Assembly (NCBI RefSeq): GCF_000495815.1
Contig: NZ_AWGE01000009.1
Span: 1 to 64,000 of the forward strand
Length of the DNA stretch: 64,000 nt
Direction: 5' to 3'
From: Asticcacaulis sp. AC466
GTDB lineage: Bacteria; Pseudomonadota; Alphaproteobacteria; Caulobacterales; Caulobacteraceae
The first letter of the stretch is position 1. Every line of letters starts with the position of its first letter. The translations under genes were made by a program, and so were the position numbers. Below the pieces are notes generated by a model that was not told the origin of the DNA, did no database searches, and saw only the letters and a list, made by a program, of their open reading frames with translations. This document shows, piece by piece, positions 1 through 8,487 of the stretch.

Positions 1-703
1 TAGGCTGATTAGGTTTTAAGCCTAAAGCGCCGCCGACATCCGGAAGGATAAGTATGCCCCCGGCGTTGTCCGCATTGACGGATCCGCCGTAAAGAATACG
101 GACGGCGTTCCCTTCTGTGCCCAAGTGCGTCACCAGTACCGTACGAATATGTATGTGCATTTCCATAATCTCATCGGAGGTCGCCGTATCCCCGGCGCCG
201 ATAGCCCAGGGTGGCTCGTAGGCGACGGCCATTGACGCGCCTGTAGTGCCGATGGGTACGCTGCCGATGATCTGATCGGCGCATACCGACATGGCACGAC
301 CCGACCGACGTTCCTCAATGGTTTCCCCGATGCAGGTGATAGCCATTAGCCGGCTGCGACGGGCGGCCATGGCTTTTTCATGTACAACGGTATTCGTCTC
401 GCCGTGATGCTGACGGCGTTCGGAGTGGCCAATAATGACGGCGGTTGCGCCAGCATCCGTCAGCATCTCCGCGCTGATATCACCGGTGTAAGGGCCGGAC
501 ACGGCACTATGGCAATCCTGACCGCCAATGGCAATCAGCTCGCCTGCCACCCGAACCGAGCGCTCGATTAGAGTGGCGGGCGGGCAAATGAGGATGTCCA
601 CCTTAGGTGAGTGCATTTTCACGTTCGCCGCGAGGTCCACAATTTCTGAAAGCTGCACGTTCAATCCGTGCATTTTCCAGTTGCCGGCGATCAAAAGCCG
701 CAT
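1..703 (-). CDS. Triosephosphate isomerase family protein (partial, runs off left edge)
   Basis: This reads as a TIM-barrel triosephosphate isomerase for interconverting dihydroxyacetone phosphate and glyceraldehyde 3-phosphate, or a related sugar-phosphate isomerase. The reading frame is open for 234 codons. It shows AGNWKMHG near the start (Asn and catalytic Lys), GHSERR (catalytic His), CIGET, YEPPWAIG (catalytic Glu) and ILYGGSV (phosphate-binding loop). The ATG follows GAGG at a good distance. After YGGSVNADNAG the chain reads LPDVGGALGLKP, where the family normally has PD-x-DGALVGGASLKP, so four or five residues of the last phosphate loop appear to be missing. A second, sugar-catabolic isomerase is possible. 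The C-terminus lies outside the window, so intactness cannot be judged. Confidence 0.85.
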   Translation of the reverse strand, partial: MRLLIAGNWKMHGLNVQLSEIVDLAANVKMHSPKVDILICPPATLIERSVRVAGELIAIGGQDCHSAVSGPYTGDISAEMLTDAGATAVIIGHSERRQHHGETNTVVHEKAMAARRSRLMAITCIGETIEERRSGRAMSVCADQIIGSVPIGTTGASMAVAYEPPWAIGAGDTATSDEIMEMHIHIRTVLVTHLGTEGNAVRILYGGSVNADNAGGILILPDVGGALGLKPNQP

Positions 704-831
704 GACGTCCTCATTAGACAGGTCTGTCTGTAAGTGCCCTCAAAGCTAGCAGGGACATGCGTGTTGCACTTTAAGGTACGGTGCCTCATCGGCTAGGCTC
801 GGAATATACTCATGCCTGGATTTGAACCAAC

Positions 832-867
832 CGTTCGAGGTTGTCGAGGTTGTCGAGGTTATCGAGG
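832..867. repeat. 9-bp tandem repeat, unit TTGTCGAGG, four copies
   Basis: Four consecutive units read CGTTCGAGG, TTGTCGAGG, TTGTCGAGG and TTATCGAGG. The two central units are identical. The repeat lies just upstream of the candidate small RNA and is not in a coding frame that I can support. Confidence 0.75.
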
Positions 868-899
868 TTTGCGTAAAATTCGTTGAAAAAATGAAATAG

Positions 900-986
900 G
901 GTAGTAGTTATGTTGGTTGCGTCCCTCCCCGCAACCAAATTACACAAGGAAGACCATCAGTTAAAAGCCCGCGCAAGCGGGCTTTT
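900..986 (+). ncRNA. Candidate small RNA with CU-rich loop and intrinsic terminator
   Basis: A perfect 9-bp stem (TTGGTTGCG at 913-921 with CGCAACCAA at 930-938) presents the loop TCCCTCCC. About 25 nt later comes a terminator hairpin (963-986). Loops rich in CU, complementary to Shine-Dalgarno sequences, together with a terminal hairpin are characteristic of alphaproteobacterial small RNAs such as the suhB/MmgR and cuckoo (CcsR) families. I do not claim membership of either. The 5' end is a guess, because no confident promoter was found; a TTG-containing AT-rich stretch lies at 868-900. Confidence 0.4.
963..986 (+). terminator. Intrinsic terminator of the candidate small RNA
   Basis: The stem AAAAGCCCGC / GCGGGCTTTT closes a GCAA tetraloop, and the T run is part of the 3' arm. 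The A run on the other side means it could also work on the minus strand. Confidence 0.75.
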
Positions 987-1118
987 CTGCGGTCCAACGC
1001 AAGGCCGTAAAGCCCAAGATAACCCCAAAACTCTCAAAATGCACAAGGACTAAAGCATGTGACCTGCCCCAAGGCCAGCGTCTCTGGCTTTAGAAATCCT
1101 GACAGCGCGAGGCGCCAT

Positions 1119-2387
1119 TCATTTTTTGCCGGCCGTCGTGAGCAATGCATCGAGTATATCTGCATCCTTTATAGCGAGCGTCGTTCGATCAATCAGGCTG
1201 CCCGTGTCCCAAAGAAACGGCACCACGCCATTTGCCAATGCCTGTTGGGTGACATACTTGTTCCAGTAGGTTACTGAGGCATTGTGTTTTGGCAGGTCGA
1301 GCGGCGTGGTTTTGCGCCAAGCACCGTATTCCCCCATAATGACCGGTATGCCTTTGTCGATGAAATGTGTCTTCATCGCCTGCATCTGCTGATCTACATA
1401 GTCTTCCTCGCCCCAGGTCGCGTTGCGGTCTGGCTGGATAGTCGAGTGGTTGTCGCGGCCCCAGTAGTAGAACATCTTGCCCCAAGACTGGTCCTCGGTG
1501 ATGATAGCGAACTGAGACGGCGCGTAATAGTGTATTTCAAACATCAGGCGGTCGGTCGCGGTATCCATTGGCATGTTCGTCCAGAGCGAAACGGCATATT
1601 CCGTGTTCGTGCTGGGTGATTGAACGACCACGGTCCGATAGGCATTCCGGCCTCCCGTGGCGCGGACCGCGTCGATACAGGCTTGGTGATATGCCATTAG
1701 CGCATCCATCTGGGCCGCCTTATCGGCGGCGGGTTCATTCGCGCTGGCAAAAATGAGGTGCTCGTCGAAGTCGCGCAGGTGAGTGGCAATTTGTTGCCAG
1801 AAGGCTTTTTGCTTGGCTGCGACGGCTACCTTGCTTGCCTCATCAATATGATTCTCCAGCCAACCACCGTCCCAGTGGATGTTCAGCACGATATAAAGAT
1901 TGGCGTTTATACAGTATTGGACGACCGCCTTCACCCGGTCGAGCCAGGTGGAAGAAATCTTCGCCGTCGTTTTATCCGCATACTGATCCCATGAGCAGGG
2001 CAGGCGGATGGCGTCGAACCCGAGAGACTTATACCTATTCACCAGATCCTGCGTGATCAGCGGATTGCCCCAGGCGGTTTCCCCACCGCTGGCTTCCATC
2101 GTATTACCAATATTGATGGCCAGCTTGATTTTACTGGAAATCTGAGCCGCGGTGCTAGTCATTCCGGTGGAGTCCGCTGAGAGCGGGCTTGTATTGTAAT
2201 TCGGGTAAAGACCAGCAGATGAAGAACTCGCAGAAGACGAAGATGACGATGAAGATGAAGATGAAGATGAAGATGACGAGGGACCACCGCCGGACGAACC
2301 GGACAATCCTGACCCGCCGCCGCACGCGCTGCAGGTACCTGCAATGGCCGCTGTCGACAACAGAAATACACGCCTGCCGAGTATCAT
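1119..2387 (-). CDS. GH5-family endoglucanase-like lipoprotein with poly-Ser linker
   Basis: A secreted glycoside hydrolase of family 5 (cellulase fold, PF00150 type), expected to cut beta-glucan, xyloglucan or mannan backbones. The start is the ATG preceded by GAGGGAAAAC; the open frame only extends upstream to a TTG without its own site. Residues 1-22 form a twin-Arg-containing signal ending in Cys-Ser-Ala-Cys, so lipoprotein processing is likely. Residues about 37-57 are almost pure Ser, a flexible linker seen in cellulases of some gamma- and alphaproteobacteria. The catalytic domain has ASANEPAAD (acid/base Glu), FEIHYY and VIMGEYGAW (nucleophile Glu). It lies downstream of a GH42 gene on the same strand with about 200 bp between. 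Substrate is not decidable from sequence alone. Confidence 0.88.
   Translation of the reverse strand: MILGRRVFLLSTAAIAGTCSACGGGSGLSGSSGGGPSSSSSSSSSSSSSSSSASSSSAGLYPNYNTSPLSADSTGMTSTAAQISSKIKLAINIGNTMEASGGETAWGNPLITQDLVNRYKSLGFDAIRLPCSWDQYADKTTAKISSTWLDRVKAVVQYCINANLYIVLNIHWDGGWLENHIDEASKVAVAAKQKAFWQQIATHLRDFDEHLIFASANEPAADKAAQMDALMAYHQACIDAVRATGGRNAYRTVVVQSPSTNTEYAVSLWTNMPMDTATDRLMFEIHYYAPSQFAIITEDQSWGKMFYYWGRDNHSTIQPDRNATWGEEDYVDQQMQAMKTHFIDKGIPVIMGEYGAWRKTTPLDLPKHNASVTYWNKYVTQQALANGVVPFLWDTGSLIDRTTLAIKDADILDALLTTAGKK
2248..2277. repeat. Hexanucleotide microsatellite inside the GH5 Ser linker
   Basis: GATGAA is repeated four times perfectly, followed by GATGAC. On the coding strand this reads alternating TCA/TCT serine codons. 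Changes of copy number would lengthen or shorten the linker without a frameshift. Confidence 0.8.
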
Positions 2388-2495
2388 GTTTTCCCTCAAT
2401 ATTTTTGTTATCCCCTAGTCGAGTTGGCTGAATAAGACTGCAACCAACGACCTTGATGCCAACCTAAGGCGGGGCATAATAATTTGCCAATAAAA

Positions 2496-2521
2496 TAATT
2501 ATTTGCAAATAAAATATTTGA
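2496..2521. promoter_or_regulatory. AT-rich element upstream of the GH5 gene
   Basis: The region contains a palindromic ATTTGCAAAT and an AAATATTTGA that resembles the TTATATTTGA element found ahead of other sugar genes here. Here the element is on the strand opposite to the gene, so the link is weaker than for the other sites. Confidence 0.25.
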
Positions 2522-2588
2522 TCTCAGCTATTTCTTTTAAAGGCAATGTCGTTTTGCAATCCACCTTAAGTGGGCGGAAGGCGCCTCA

Positions 2589-4640
2589 TTATTGGAGGAG
2601 GTCAACACCATACGGCCCCAGATGGACTTCCGTATCCCAGCTTGTATGTGTTATGAGCCCCGTTTTTCGACCGGAAATCGCCACTACCTTATTGGCTGCA
2701 GTGGTATTTACATAAAGGGTGCGGCCGTTGACGTCACGGGCATAGACCCCTTCCGGTGTTTTCGGACCGACGGCAATTTTCAGCTCGCCGTACAGGCTTT
2801 CGTACAATGGTGCCAAGACGGCCGCTTGAGCCGGCGTAGCCACATAGATCGCACGGCCCTTGCCATAGGTGTTCACGGTTATGGCTGGCGGCGATCCTTC
2901 GACGTTTGAAAACCTGGCCGTGACTTTTGCCGTCGAAGGTTCAAGCACTTCATAAAAATTGATTGTGGTGCTGAAATCGGTGCCGCCAATACGGCCGGTC
3001 AGCGGCATATCAGTGCGATAGAACGCGTTTGTTTTCAGGCCGAAAACATCCGATAATCTGCCCGGTAATGGCGTATCGTGCCATTGGCCGGTTCCATCGG
3101 CCTTATCGGACAAGGCCGTCATCACGACCGTGCCGCCATTGGCGACATAGGAACGGATCGCATCCGTCGCCTTTTTGTCCATTATGTATTCGCCCGCCAC
3201 AACCACAAGCTTGTATCGGTTCAAATCCTCATGCGCGACGTTGATTACGGCTACATCGATGTTGTCGTTGTAGAGAGGCGCGAAAGCACTGTGCTTTTGC
3301 ATTAGGTACGGCGTCGTATAGTAGGCGCGAACCGTGTTGCTGGGACCATTGGGATTGGAGGCGACGCGTGCATCAAACGAGTAGTCGACAGCGACCTCAG
3401 GCGAAACCGGCCGGGGAAAGCCTAGGGTCTGCATCTTACGGAATTCCTGGGCGATGACGCCAAATTCGTCCAGTTTCCAGGAGGGAGTGTCATCGTGATC
3501 GATCAGCCCAAACAGAGCCTGTTCTTCTCCACCGAGATGGCTGTTGAATGTCCAGGCGAGGACGGCCTGGCCGCCATTCAAAAGACCGAAATAGGCCCAC
3601 ATCCGTGATCGCCCCTTAGTGCCGTAAAAACCGCCGCCGCCGGCCTGAAATTCATTGAACCAGACGGGAGTCGTCAAGGCTCCCCGCATCATCGAGGTTT
3701 CAAACCCACCGCTGATGGGGTCGCCGTTATAATAGCCGTAGGCGCCGTAATTGACATATTGGCGGTAAGTCGAGAGATAGTCGAACCCCTTACGGTCGGA
3801 ACTATCCCAGAGGTTTGAAATCGCTGGCTTGTTCGGGGCATTGCGCTTGCGAATGGCTTCTAAATCTTGGAGGGCGTCGATGGTTACGTCGGACCAGTAA
3901 CGATGCAGGTCCAGATAGCGCTCCACCGGACCTGGACCGTCACCATAGGGCAACTGGACCTCATCCCATGAACCGATGCGTCTCGACCAGCGCTGGGTGG
4001 CCCAGGTCTTATTTAGACTGGCCAAGTCTCTGTAACGGGCTTTGAGCCAAACGATGAAGCGCTGTCGGTCCGCCTCCGAATACGACATGAAACCGTTGCC
4101 GATCTCGTTATCAAAACCGATGGCAATAACAGTGGGATCGGCACCGTATCTTTTCGTCAGCTTATCGGCGAAATCGACCACCAGGCGGCGGTAGTCTGGA
4201 TCGCTGATATTATCCATGTAGCGTTCTGCCGGGTTCAGCCGCGTGCCGTTTTGCGCTGAGAGGTCGACACCCGGATATTTATGATGAAGCCACAACGGCG
4301 CGGGCAGGCCGGGGATGTCAAGGATAACGCGTATGCCATTGGCTTTCATCTCGGCCAGAACGGCATCAAACGCCTCGAAGGTGTAGACCCCTTCTTCGGG
4401 TTCAAAATAATCCCAGGACAGGTCGCCCATGCGCACAATATTGAATCCGGCCTTCTTCATGAGCGAAATATCACGGTGAATTTGCTCAGGCGTCCGGTCG
4501 ACCGGCTGATAGCAAGTGCCGACAAATAACTGACCAGCGCCAGGCCAGCTGACATGCTCTGCCGACGCTTTTGCATGACCAGCGCCGGGAATGGCTGCGG
4601 CGATTAGCAAAGACGCTATCAGGCGGCTCATGAATTTCAT
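2589..4640 (-). CDS. GH42 beta-galactosidase, exported
   Basis: A 683-residue family 42 glycosidase that would remove terminal beta-galactose (possibly alpha-arabinopyranose) from oligosaccharides. The start is set by GGGAAGAA placed five nt before the ATG; seven extra codons are open upstream but lack such a site. A typical Sec signal peptide ends at GAGHA. The N-terminal barrel shows VGTCYQPVDRTPEQI, the acid/base Glu in GFDNEIGNG and the nucleophile Glu in WFNEFQAGG. The trimerisation domain (VVVAGEYIMDKKATDAI, GGTVVMT) and a C-terminal beta domain follow, giving the usual family length. GH42 enzymes are often cytoplasmic, so the clear signal peptide points to periplasmic trimming of imported oligosaccharides. 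Confidence 0.9.
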   Translation of the reverse strand: MKFMSRLIASLLIAAAIPGAGHAKASAEHVSWPGAGQLFVGTCYQPVDRTPEQIHRDISLMKKAGFNIVRMGDLSWDYFEPEEGVYTFEAFDAVLAEMKANGIRVILDIPGLPAPLWLHHKYPGVDLSAQNGTRLNPAERYMDNISDPDYRRLVVDFADKLTKRYGADPTVIAIGFDNEIGNGFMSYSEADRQRFIVWLKARYRDLASLNKTWATQRWSRRIGSWDEVQLPYGDGPGPVERYLDLHRYWSDVTIDALQDLEAIRKRNAPNKPAISNLWDSSDRKGFDYLSTYRQYVNYGAYGYYNGDPISGGFETSMMRGALTTPVWFNEFQAGGGGFYGTKGRSRMWAYFGLLNGGQAVLAWTFNSHLGGEEQALFGLIDHDDTPSWKLDEFGVIAQEFRKMQTLGFPRPVSPEVAVDYSFDARVASNPNGPSNTVRAYYTTPYLMQKHSAFAPLYNDNIDVAVINVAHEDLNRYKLVVVAGEYIMDKKATDAIRSYVANGGTVVMTALSDKADGTGQWHDTPLPGRLSDVFGLKTNAFYRTDMPLTGRIGGTDFSTTINFYEVLEPSTAKVTARFSNVEGSPPAITVNTYGKGRAIYVATPAQAAVLAPLYESLYGELKIAVGPKTPEGVYARDVNGRTLYVNTTAANKVVAISGRKTGLITHTSWDTEVHLGPYGVDLLQ

Positions 4641-4703
4641 TTTTCTTCCCGTTACCATCAATGATATATATCTCAGTCGCTGTATTGTATGTAAAATTTT
4701 TAT

Positions 4704-4715
4704 TCAAATATAAAT
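4704..4715 (-). promoter_or_regulatory. TTATATTTGA element ahead of the GH42 gene
   Basis: On the minus strand it reads ATTTATATTTGA, in the same orientation as the GH42 gene and about 65 nt before its start, within the gap after the ABC permease stop. Three exact copies of the ten-base core occur in front of sugar-use genes in this window. Confidence 0.35.
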
Positions 4716-4718
4716 GAA

Positions 4719-7103
4719 CTATTCCAAATTTCTTAACGGGCCGCTTGACCGCGCGGGTTGTGCCAGCGCCGTGTGAATCGCCAGGGTTCCGAAGGCAATG
4801 ATAAATGTCGACACGCTTGCCAGTGCGACGGCAATCCAGCTCGGGTTTACGTGCAGGGCGAATGTGCGCAGCCAGGCGACGGCGATGAGCCAGGCGACCG
4901 GTGCCGCGATCAGGTTGGCTATCAGCAGTGGTCGTAGGTACGGTTTCAGCCGCAGCACTATCAGGTCGGCCTTGCTGGCGCCCAGCGCGTTGCGAATAGC
5001 GATTTCCTTGCGATCTGTCCGGTAAATGTGGATAGACAGACCGATCAGTCCAAAGATGGAAACGGCCACACCGATAACCGACAACAATCCGAAGACATAC
5101 CATTGCTGATACATGTCGGCGTATTCGGCGTGGACATATTCCGAATAGAGCTGCCTTTTTAGAGGACCAGCTCTCGGATAAGCCTGTTTCCATATCTGGT
5201 CGATTTGGCGGAGCGTTTCTGCCTCCGAGCCGGGAGCTAGTTTCACGCTCAGGCGATTAAAGAAGGTGGATTGATTGTCAAAGATCATCGGCGGTGCGTC
5301 TTCGCGGATATCTGCCAAGCGGATGTTGTCGACCACACCGACGATGCGCGATACCGTATCCCCGTCGTCACGTGCCAGGCTTATGTTGCGGCCGATAGCG
5401 TCTTGTGGATGGCTAAAATTGAGTGCCAGCAGGGCGGCTTTATTAATCACCACATCGCGTGCAGGTGCCAAATCCGGATAGGTTGTTGAAAACGTGCGGC
5501 CTGCGAGACGTCGGACATCGTAAAAACCAAAGAAGTGTGCATCGACGGACTGACGCTGGGCCTGAATGATCCTTCCATCCGTTCTCCGGATCCAGTCCGG
5601 CCAGATATTGGTCTGTTCCGGAAGGCTGCGTGAGTAGGTGGCTTTTTCGACGCCCTTAAGCGCGGTTATCGGTTGCCTGAGACTCAGATCTGCCGGGATG
5701 TCTGACGAGGTATTTATCAGCAGGATGCGGCTGGCTTCGTGATTCAGCGTGTCGCTCGTTGCAAAACGCCACTGTTGATAAACTGTGCCGGAAGTGACTA
5801 ACAATAAGATCAGCAGGGAAAATCGCGCCACCGTCCATAGTGAACGTGACAGAGAAGGGCCGCTTGACGACGGGGGACGGCTACGGCTGCGACGTGGGTG
5901 AGCGGAAGCCAGAGCCAGGGCGGGGTACAGGGCCCCCAGCATGGCGATTGTGAAGCCGAGTGACAAACTTCCCCAAAGAAACCAGACCTCTGACCAAGGA
6001 GACTTCCCGATTCGCATAATCGGATCGAGCACCGGCAGAAAACGCTCAACGGCGGCCGCGGCCAGGGTCAGCGAAAGGGAGATGAGGATGCCGGCCTCGA
6101 TGAGGACCTGCAGACAGATTTCATATGTTTCTGCGCCGAGGGTCTTGCGGATAGCCATCTCGTGGTGTCGTTCATCGATCTGTATCGCCATTAATTCACT
6201 GAAGTTGACCACGGCCAGCACAACGATGAGAACGGCGACGGCAATCATGGCGGTGATCGTGTCGGGATGTCCGCGGGGCGCAATTGGAGCATCGGCCCTG
6301 GGTAGAAAGTGAACCTTGGGCAGCGCTACGATTTCAAATTTCATCGGATGTTCGCGTGATGAAATACCGTGATGGGCCGCCGTGGCTGTAAGAGACTCTA
6401 TCGACACCGACGCGCCAGGCTTGAGTCGTACGAATGTGAGGCAAGACGTCCAGTTCCATTCCGGATGCGTGTCCAGAATGGAAAGCATACTGTACGCCGC
6501 TTCGCTGGATATAAATATCTGGCGTCCGAAGCTTGTATTGTCGGGGAAATCGGCAAGCACCGCCGTAACTGTGACGGTTAGCCAATTGCTTAATGTGACG
6601 GTCCGTCCGACGACATCCTCGCGTCCAAAAAAAAGACGCGCCATTCTCTGAGTCAGGACCATGCTGTCCGGCTTTTGCAGGGCGTGACGCAAATCTCCCG
6701 CCACAGCTTTGAGCGGAACGAGGTCAAAAAAATTTGAATCTGCCCAGTAGAATGGCTGGCGCGACGTATATCGTGGCGTTTGCATCGGCCATTCGGCCGG
6801 AACCAGTCGCGACGTGGCAGTTATGGATGCGTTGTCTTTTACCAACCATCGGGCCATGCCGGCGGGTGACTGGTCGCTGCTTACCCGCTCGGCACCATCG
6901 GGCGGGTAAAGCGTTCTGAGAAGATAAATGTTGTCCGCATCTGGCAGGAAGCGATCAAAGCCGAGTTCGCTTCTGACTTCCAGCGCGACGATGAATGCGG
7001 CGGCAAAGCCGATCGCCAGGCCCAAAACTTTTAGCAGGCTCATGCCCCAGTACCGGCTCAGAATGCGTCCCGGCTGCCCGAAACCATGCGCCAGGCGCAT
7101 CAT
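4719..7103 (-). CDS. MacB/FtsX-type ABC transporter permease
   Basis: A 794-residue permease with two FtsX-like halves. The first membrane helix (about 20-42) is followed by a large periplasmic MacB-type domain (about 45-275) and three helices (about 280-400). A second helix near 430 then begins another periplasmic domain and three terminal helices. Each half carries the cytoplasmic coupling motif: HEMAIRKTLGA in the first, KEIAIRNALGA in the second. Its ATG overlaps the stop codon of the ATPase gene (ATGA), so the two are translationally coupled. Such transporters usually act on lipids, peptides or envelope stress signals rather than sugar import. No HlyD-like adaptor or outer-membrane channel is encoded nearby, so this is unlikely to be a complete MacAB-TolC pump by itself. 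Confidence 0.88.
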   Translation of the reverse strand: MMRLAHGFGQPGRILSRYWGMSLLKVLGLAIGFAAAFIVALEVRSELGFDRFLPDADNIYLLRTLYPPDGAERVSSDQSPAGMARWLVKDNASITATSRLVPAEWPMQTPRYTSRQPFYWADSNFFDLVPLKAVAGDLRHALQKPDSMVLTQRMARLFFGREDVVGRTVTLSNWLTVTVTAVLADFPDNTSFGRQIFISSEAAYSMLSILDTHPEWNWTSCLTFVRLKPGASVSIESLTATAAHHGISSREHPMKFEIVALPKVHFLPRADAPIAPRGHPDTITAMIAVAVLIVVLAVVNFSELMAIQIDERHHEMAIRKTLGAETYEICLQVLIEAGILISLSLTLAAAAVERFLPVLDPIMRIGKSPWSEVWFLWGSLSLGFTIAMLGALYPALALASAHPRRSRSRPPSSSGPSLSRSLWTVARFSLLILLLVTSGTVYQQWRFATSDTLNHEASRILLINTSSDIPADLSLRQPITALKGVEKATYSRSLPEQTNIWPDWIRRTDGRIIQAQRQSVDAHFFGFYDVRRLAGRTFSTTYPDLAPARDVVINKAALLALNFSHPQDAIGRNISLARDDGDTVSRIVGVVDNIRLADIREDAPPMIFDNQSTFFNRLSVKLAPGSEAETLRQIDQIWKQAYPRAGPLKRQLYSEYVHAEYADMYQQWYVFGLLSVIGVAVSIFGLIGLSIHIYRTDRKEIAIRNALGASKADLIVLRLKPYLRPLLIANLIAAPVAWLIAVAWLRTFALHVNPSWIAVALASVSTFIIAFGTLAIHTALAQPARSSGPLRNLE

Positions 7104-7819
7104 GATAGGCGCCGGCGTATGAACTGAATTTTACCGTCCAGCATTTCAACAATGCGTTCGGCGTGATCCGCCTGTGCCGGCGCATGTGTCACAATAACGA
7201 GTGCGCATCCTTCGGCGTTGACGGCTTTCAGGATATTGAAAATCTGCGCGGCATTTTCAGAATCCAGATTTCCGGTCGGTTCGTCGGCAAGGATAATGGA
7301 TGGCCTGCCGACGATGGCGCGAGCAATGGCGCAGCGCTGCTGTTGCCCGCCGGAAAGCTGATTTGGCAGATGGCTGGCCCTGTGGGCGATGCCGACAAGG
7401 TCCATGACCTCCTGTACCCGTTCATCGATGTGGACGTCGGCACGGTGGCGATAAAGGAGGGCCAATTTGATATTTTCGTAAACACTGAGACTATCGATCA
7501 GGTTGAAACTCTGAAAAACGAAGCCGATGTCCACGGCGCGCAACCGGGCCAGTGCACCAGGGGCGGCGCCCGCGACGTTCTGGCCGTGGAATGACACGCT
7601 CCCTGTCTCCGGGCGATCCAGAGTGCCCATGATGTTCAAAAGGGTCGATTTACCGCAGCCGGACGGACCGCAAATGGAAACGAACTCACCGCGTTCGATA
7701 TCGAGCGTAATATTACGTAGGGCTTCGACGCGCCGCCCAGCGGTTCGATAAGTAAAATTAACGCCCCGCAAACCTATTAGGGGGGCTGTCGAATGCGGTA
7801 CTGAGTTTTGCGCTGGCAA
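7100..7819 (-). CDS. ABC transporter ATP-binding protein (LolD/MacB type)
   Basis: A 239-residue ATPase that would energise the overlapping FtsX-type permease. It shows Walker A GPSGCGKST, Q-loop FVFQSFNL, the signature LSGGQQQR, Walker B IILADEPTGNLDS and the H-loop THA, all in the order and spacing of the LolD/MacB group. The only start that fits is a TTG preceded by AAGG seven nt upstream. Its stop overlaps the permease ATG by four bases. An IclR-effector-like gene lies 64 bp upstream on the same strand and the two-component genes diverge just beyond, which suggests that the latter regulate this transporter. Confidence 0.9.
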   Translation of the reverse strand: MPAQNSVPHSTAPLIGLRGVNFTYRTAGRRVEALRNITLDIERGEFVSICGPSGCGKSTLLNIMGTLDRPETGSVSFHGQNVAGAAPGALARLRAVDIGFVFQSFNLIDSLSVYENIKLALLYRHRADVHIDERVQEVMDLVGIAHRASHLPNQLSGGQQQRCAIARAIVGRPSIILADEPTGNLDSENAAQIFNILKAVNAEGCALVIVTHAPAQADHAERIVEMLDGKIQFIRRRLS

Positions 7820-7883
7820 TTGAAAACCTTAGGATCGGCAAGGCGCGTCTGGTTAACGAGCTTAATACAGGTTTTGTGCGAAG

Positions 7884-8339
7884 TTAAGCCACCAACGCAT
7901 GTGTAACCAAGGATGCACTCAAGCGATGCGCTGCCGCCGTGACCTGCGTCCGGCACTCTTCCAGAGAAGGCGCATTGCGGCGCCTGACGCAGGACGACAC
8001 AAGCAGGGCGACTTGTTTGGGGCCGTGGAAGACAGGGGCATAGACATCTGTAACGTCAGGTAGGTTAGGGTTTGGCTGCTGGCCGGCCTGACATGACTGA
8101 TCCGAGGCACCGTCTTCGTCTTCCCGAACCTGGTAAATCATCCCAATGGGCATATTGACGTAGAAAGCGGTCGACGGAATGCTTTGAAGCATAACGCGGA
8201 AGGTATTCTCCTGACATACCACAAGCTGACAGGACTGCCGCAAGGTCTCCGCAAGCTGATCCAGAACCGGTAAGGCATTTCCTGCCACGTCTTCGCAGGG
8301 GGCATTCAAAAAAAAGGCATTTCTTTGGACAATCGTCAT
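7884..8339 (-). CDS. IclR effector-domain-like protein without DNA-binding domain
   Basis: A 151-residue protein, start supported by GGAGAAGCATCC before the ATG. It is not a full regulator. The first half (LPVLDQLAETLRQSCQLVV, then FYVNMPIGMIYQV) and the end (VYAPVFHGPKQVALLVSS, then VTAAAHRLSASL) resemble the beginning and end of the IclR ligand-binding domain. The N-terminal helix-turn-helix and roughly the middle of the domain are absent. It may be a decayed regulator or a free-standing sensor. It is co-directional with the ABC genes and could be the first gene of their operon. The family link is my reading of weak similarity, not a strong match. Confidence 0.5.
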   Translation of the reverse strand: MTIVQRNAFFLNAPCEDVAGNALPVLDQLAETLRQSCQLVVCQENTFRVMLQSIPSTAFYVNMPIGMIYQVREDEDGASDQSCQAGQQPNPNLPDVTDVYAPVFHGPKQVALLVSSCVRRRNAPSLEECRTQVTAAAHRLSASLVTHALVA

Positions 8340-8487
8340 GGATGCTTCTCCGCGCTGTACGTATCGTTGTTCTTTTTTACAGTTTAACGGATTTTGGAAA
8401 ATAAGCTAAGGCGCCAATTTTATTTGACTTTTTTTGAATTTGAGTGAAGTTTGAGGCATTAAGTGTCCGAGCTGTCCGGAATCGTAC

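Larger units (their letters stand above)
704..1118. other. Intergenic region between tpi and the GH5 gene
   Basis: No convincing protein-coding gene is seen. The stretch holds an imperfect palindrome (AGACAGGTCTGTCT, 716-729) just upstream of the tpi start, a 9-bp tandem repeat (832-867), and a strong two-hairpin structure ending in an intrinsic terminator (913-986). Confidence 0.6.

Noticed and set aside
811-840. tRNA-like TTTGAACC on the plus strand, seen as a possible tRNA remnant or attachment site
   Set aside because: No acceptor stem, anticodon arm or CCA end can be drawn around it, and no integrase is present.
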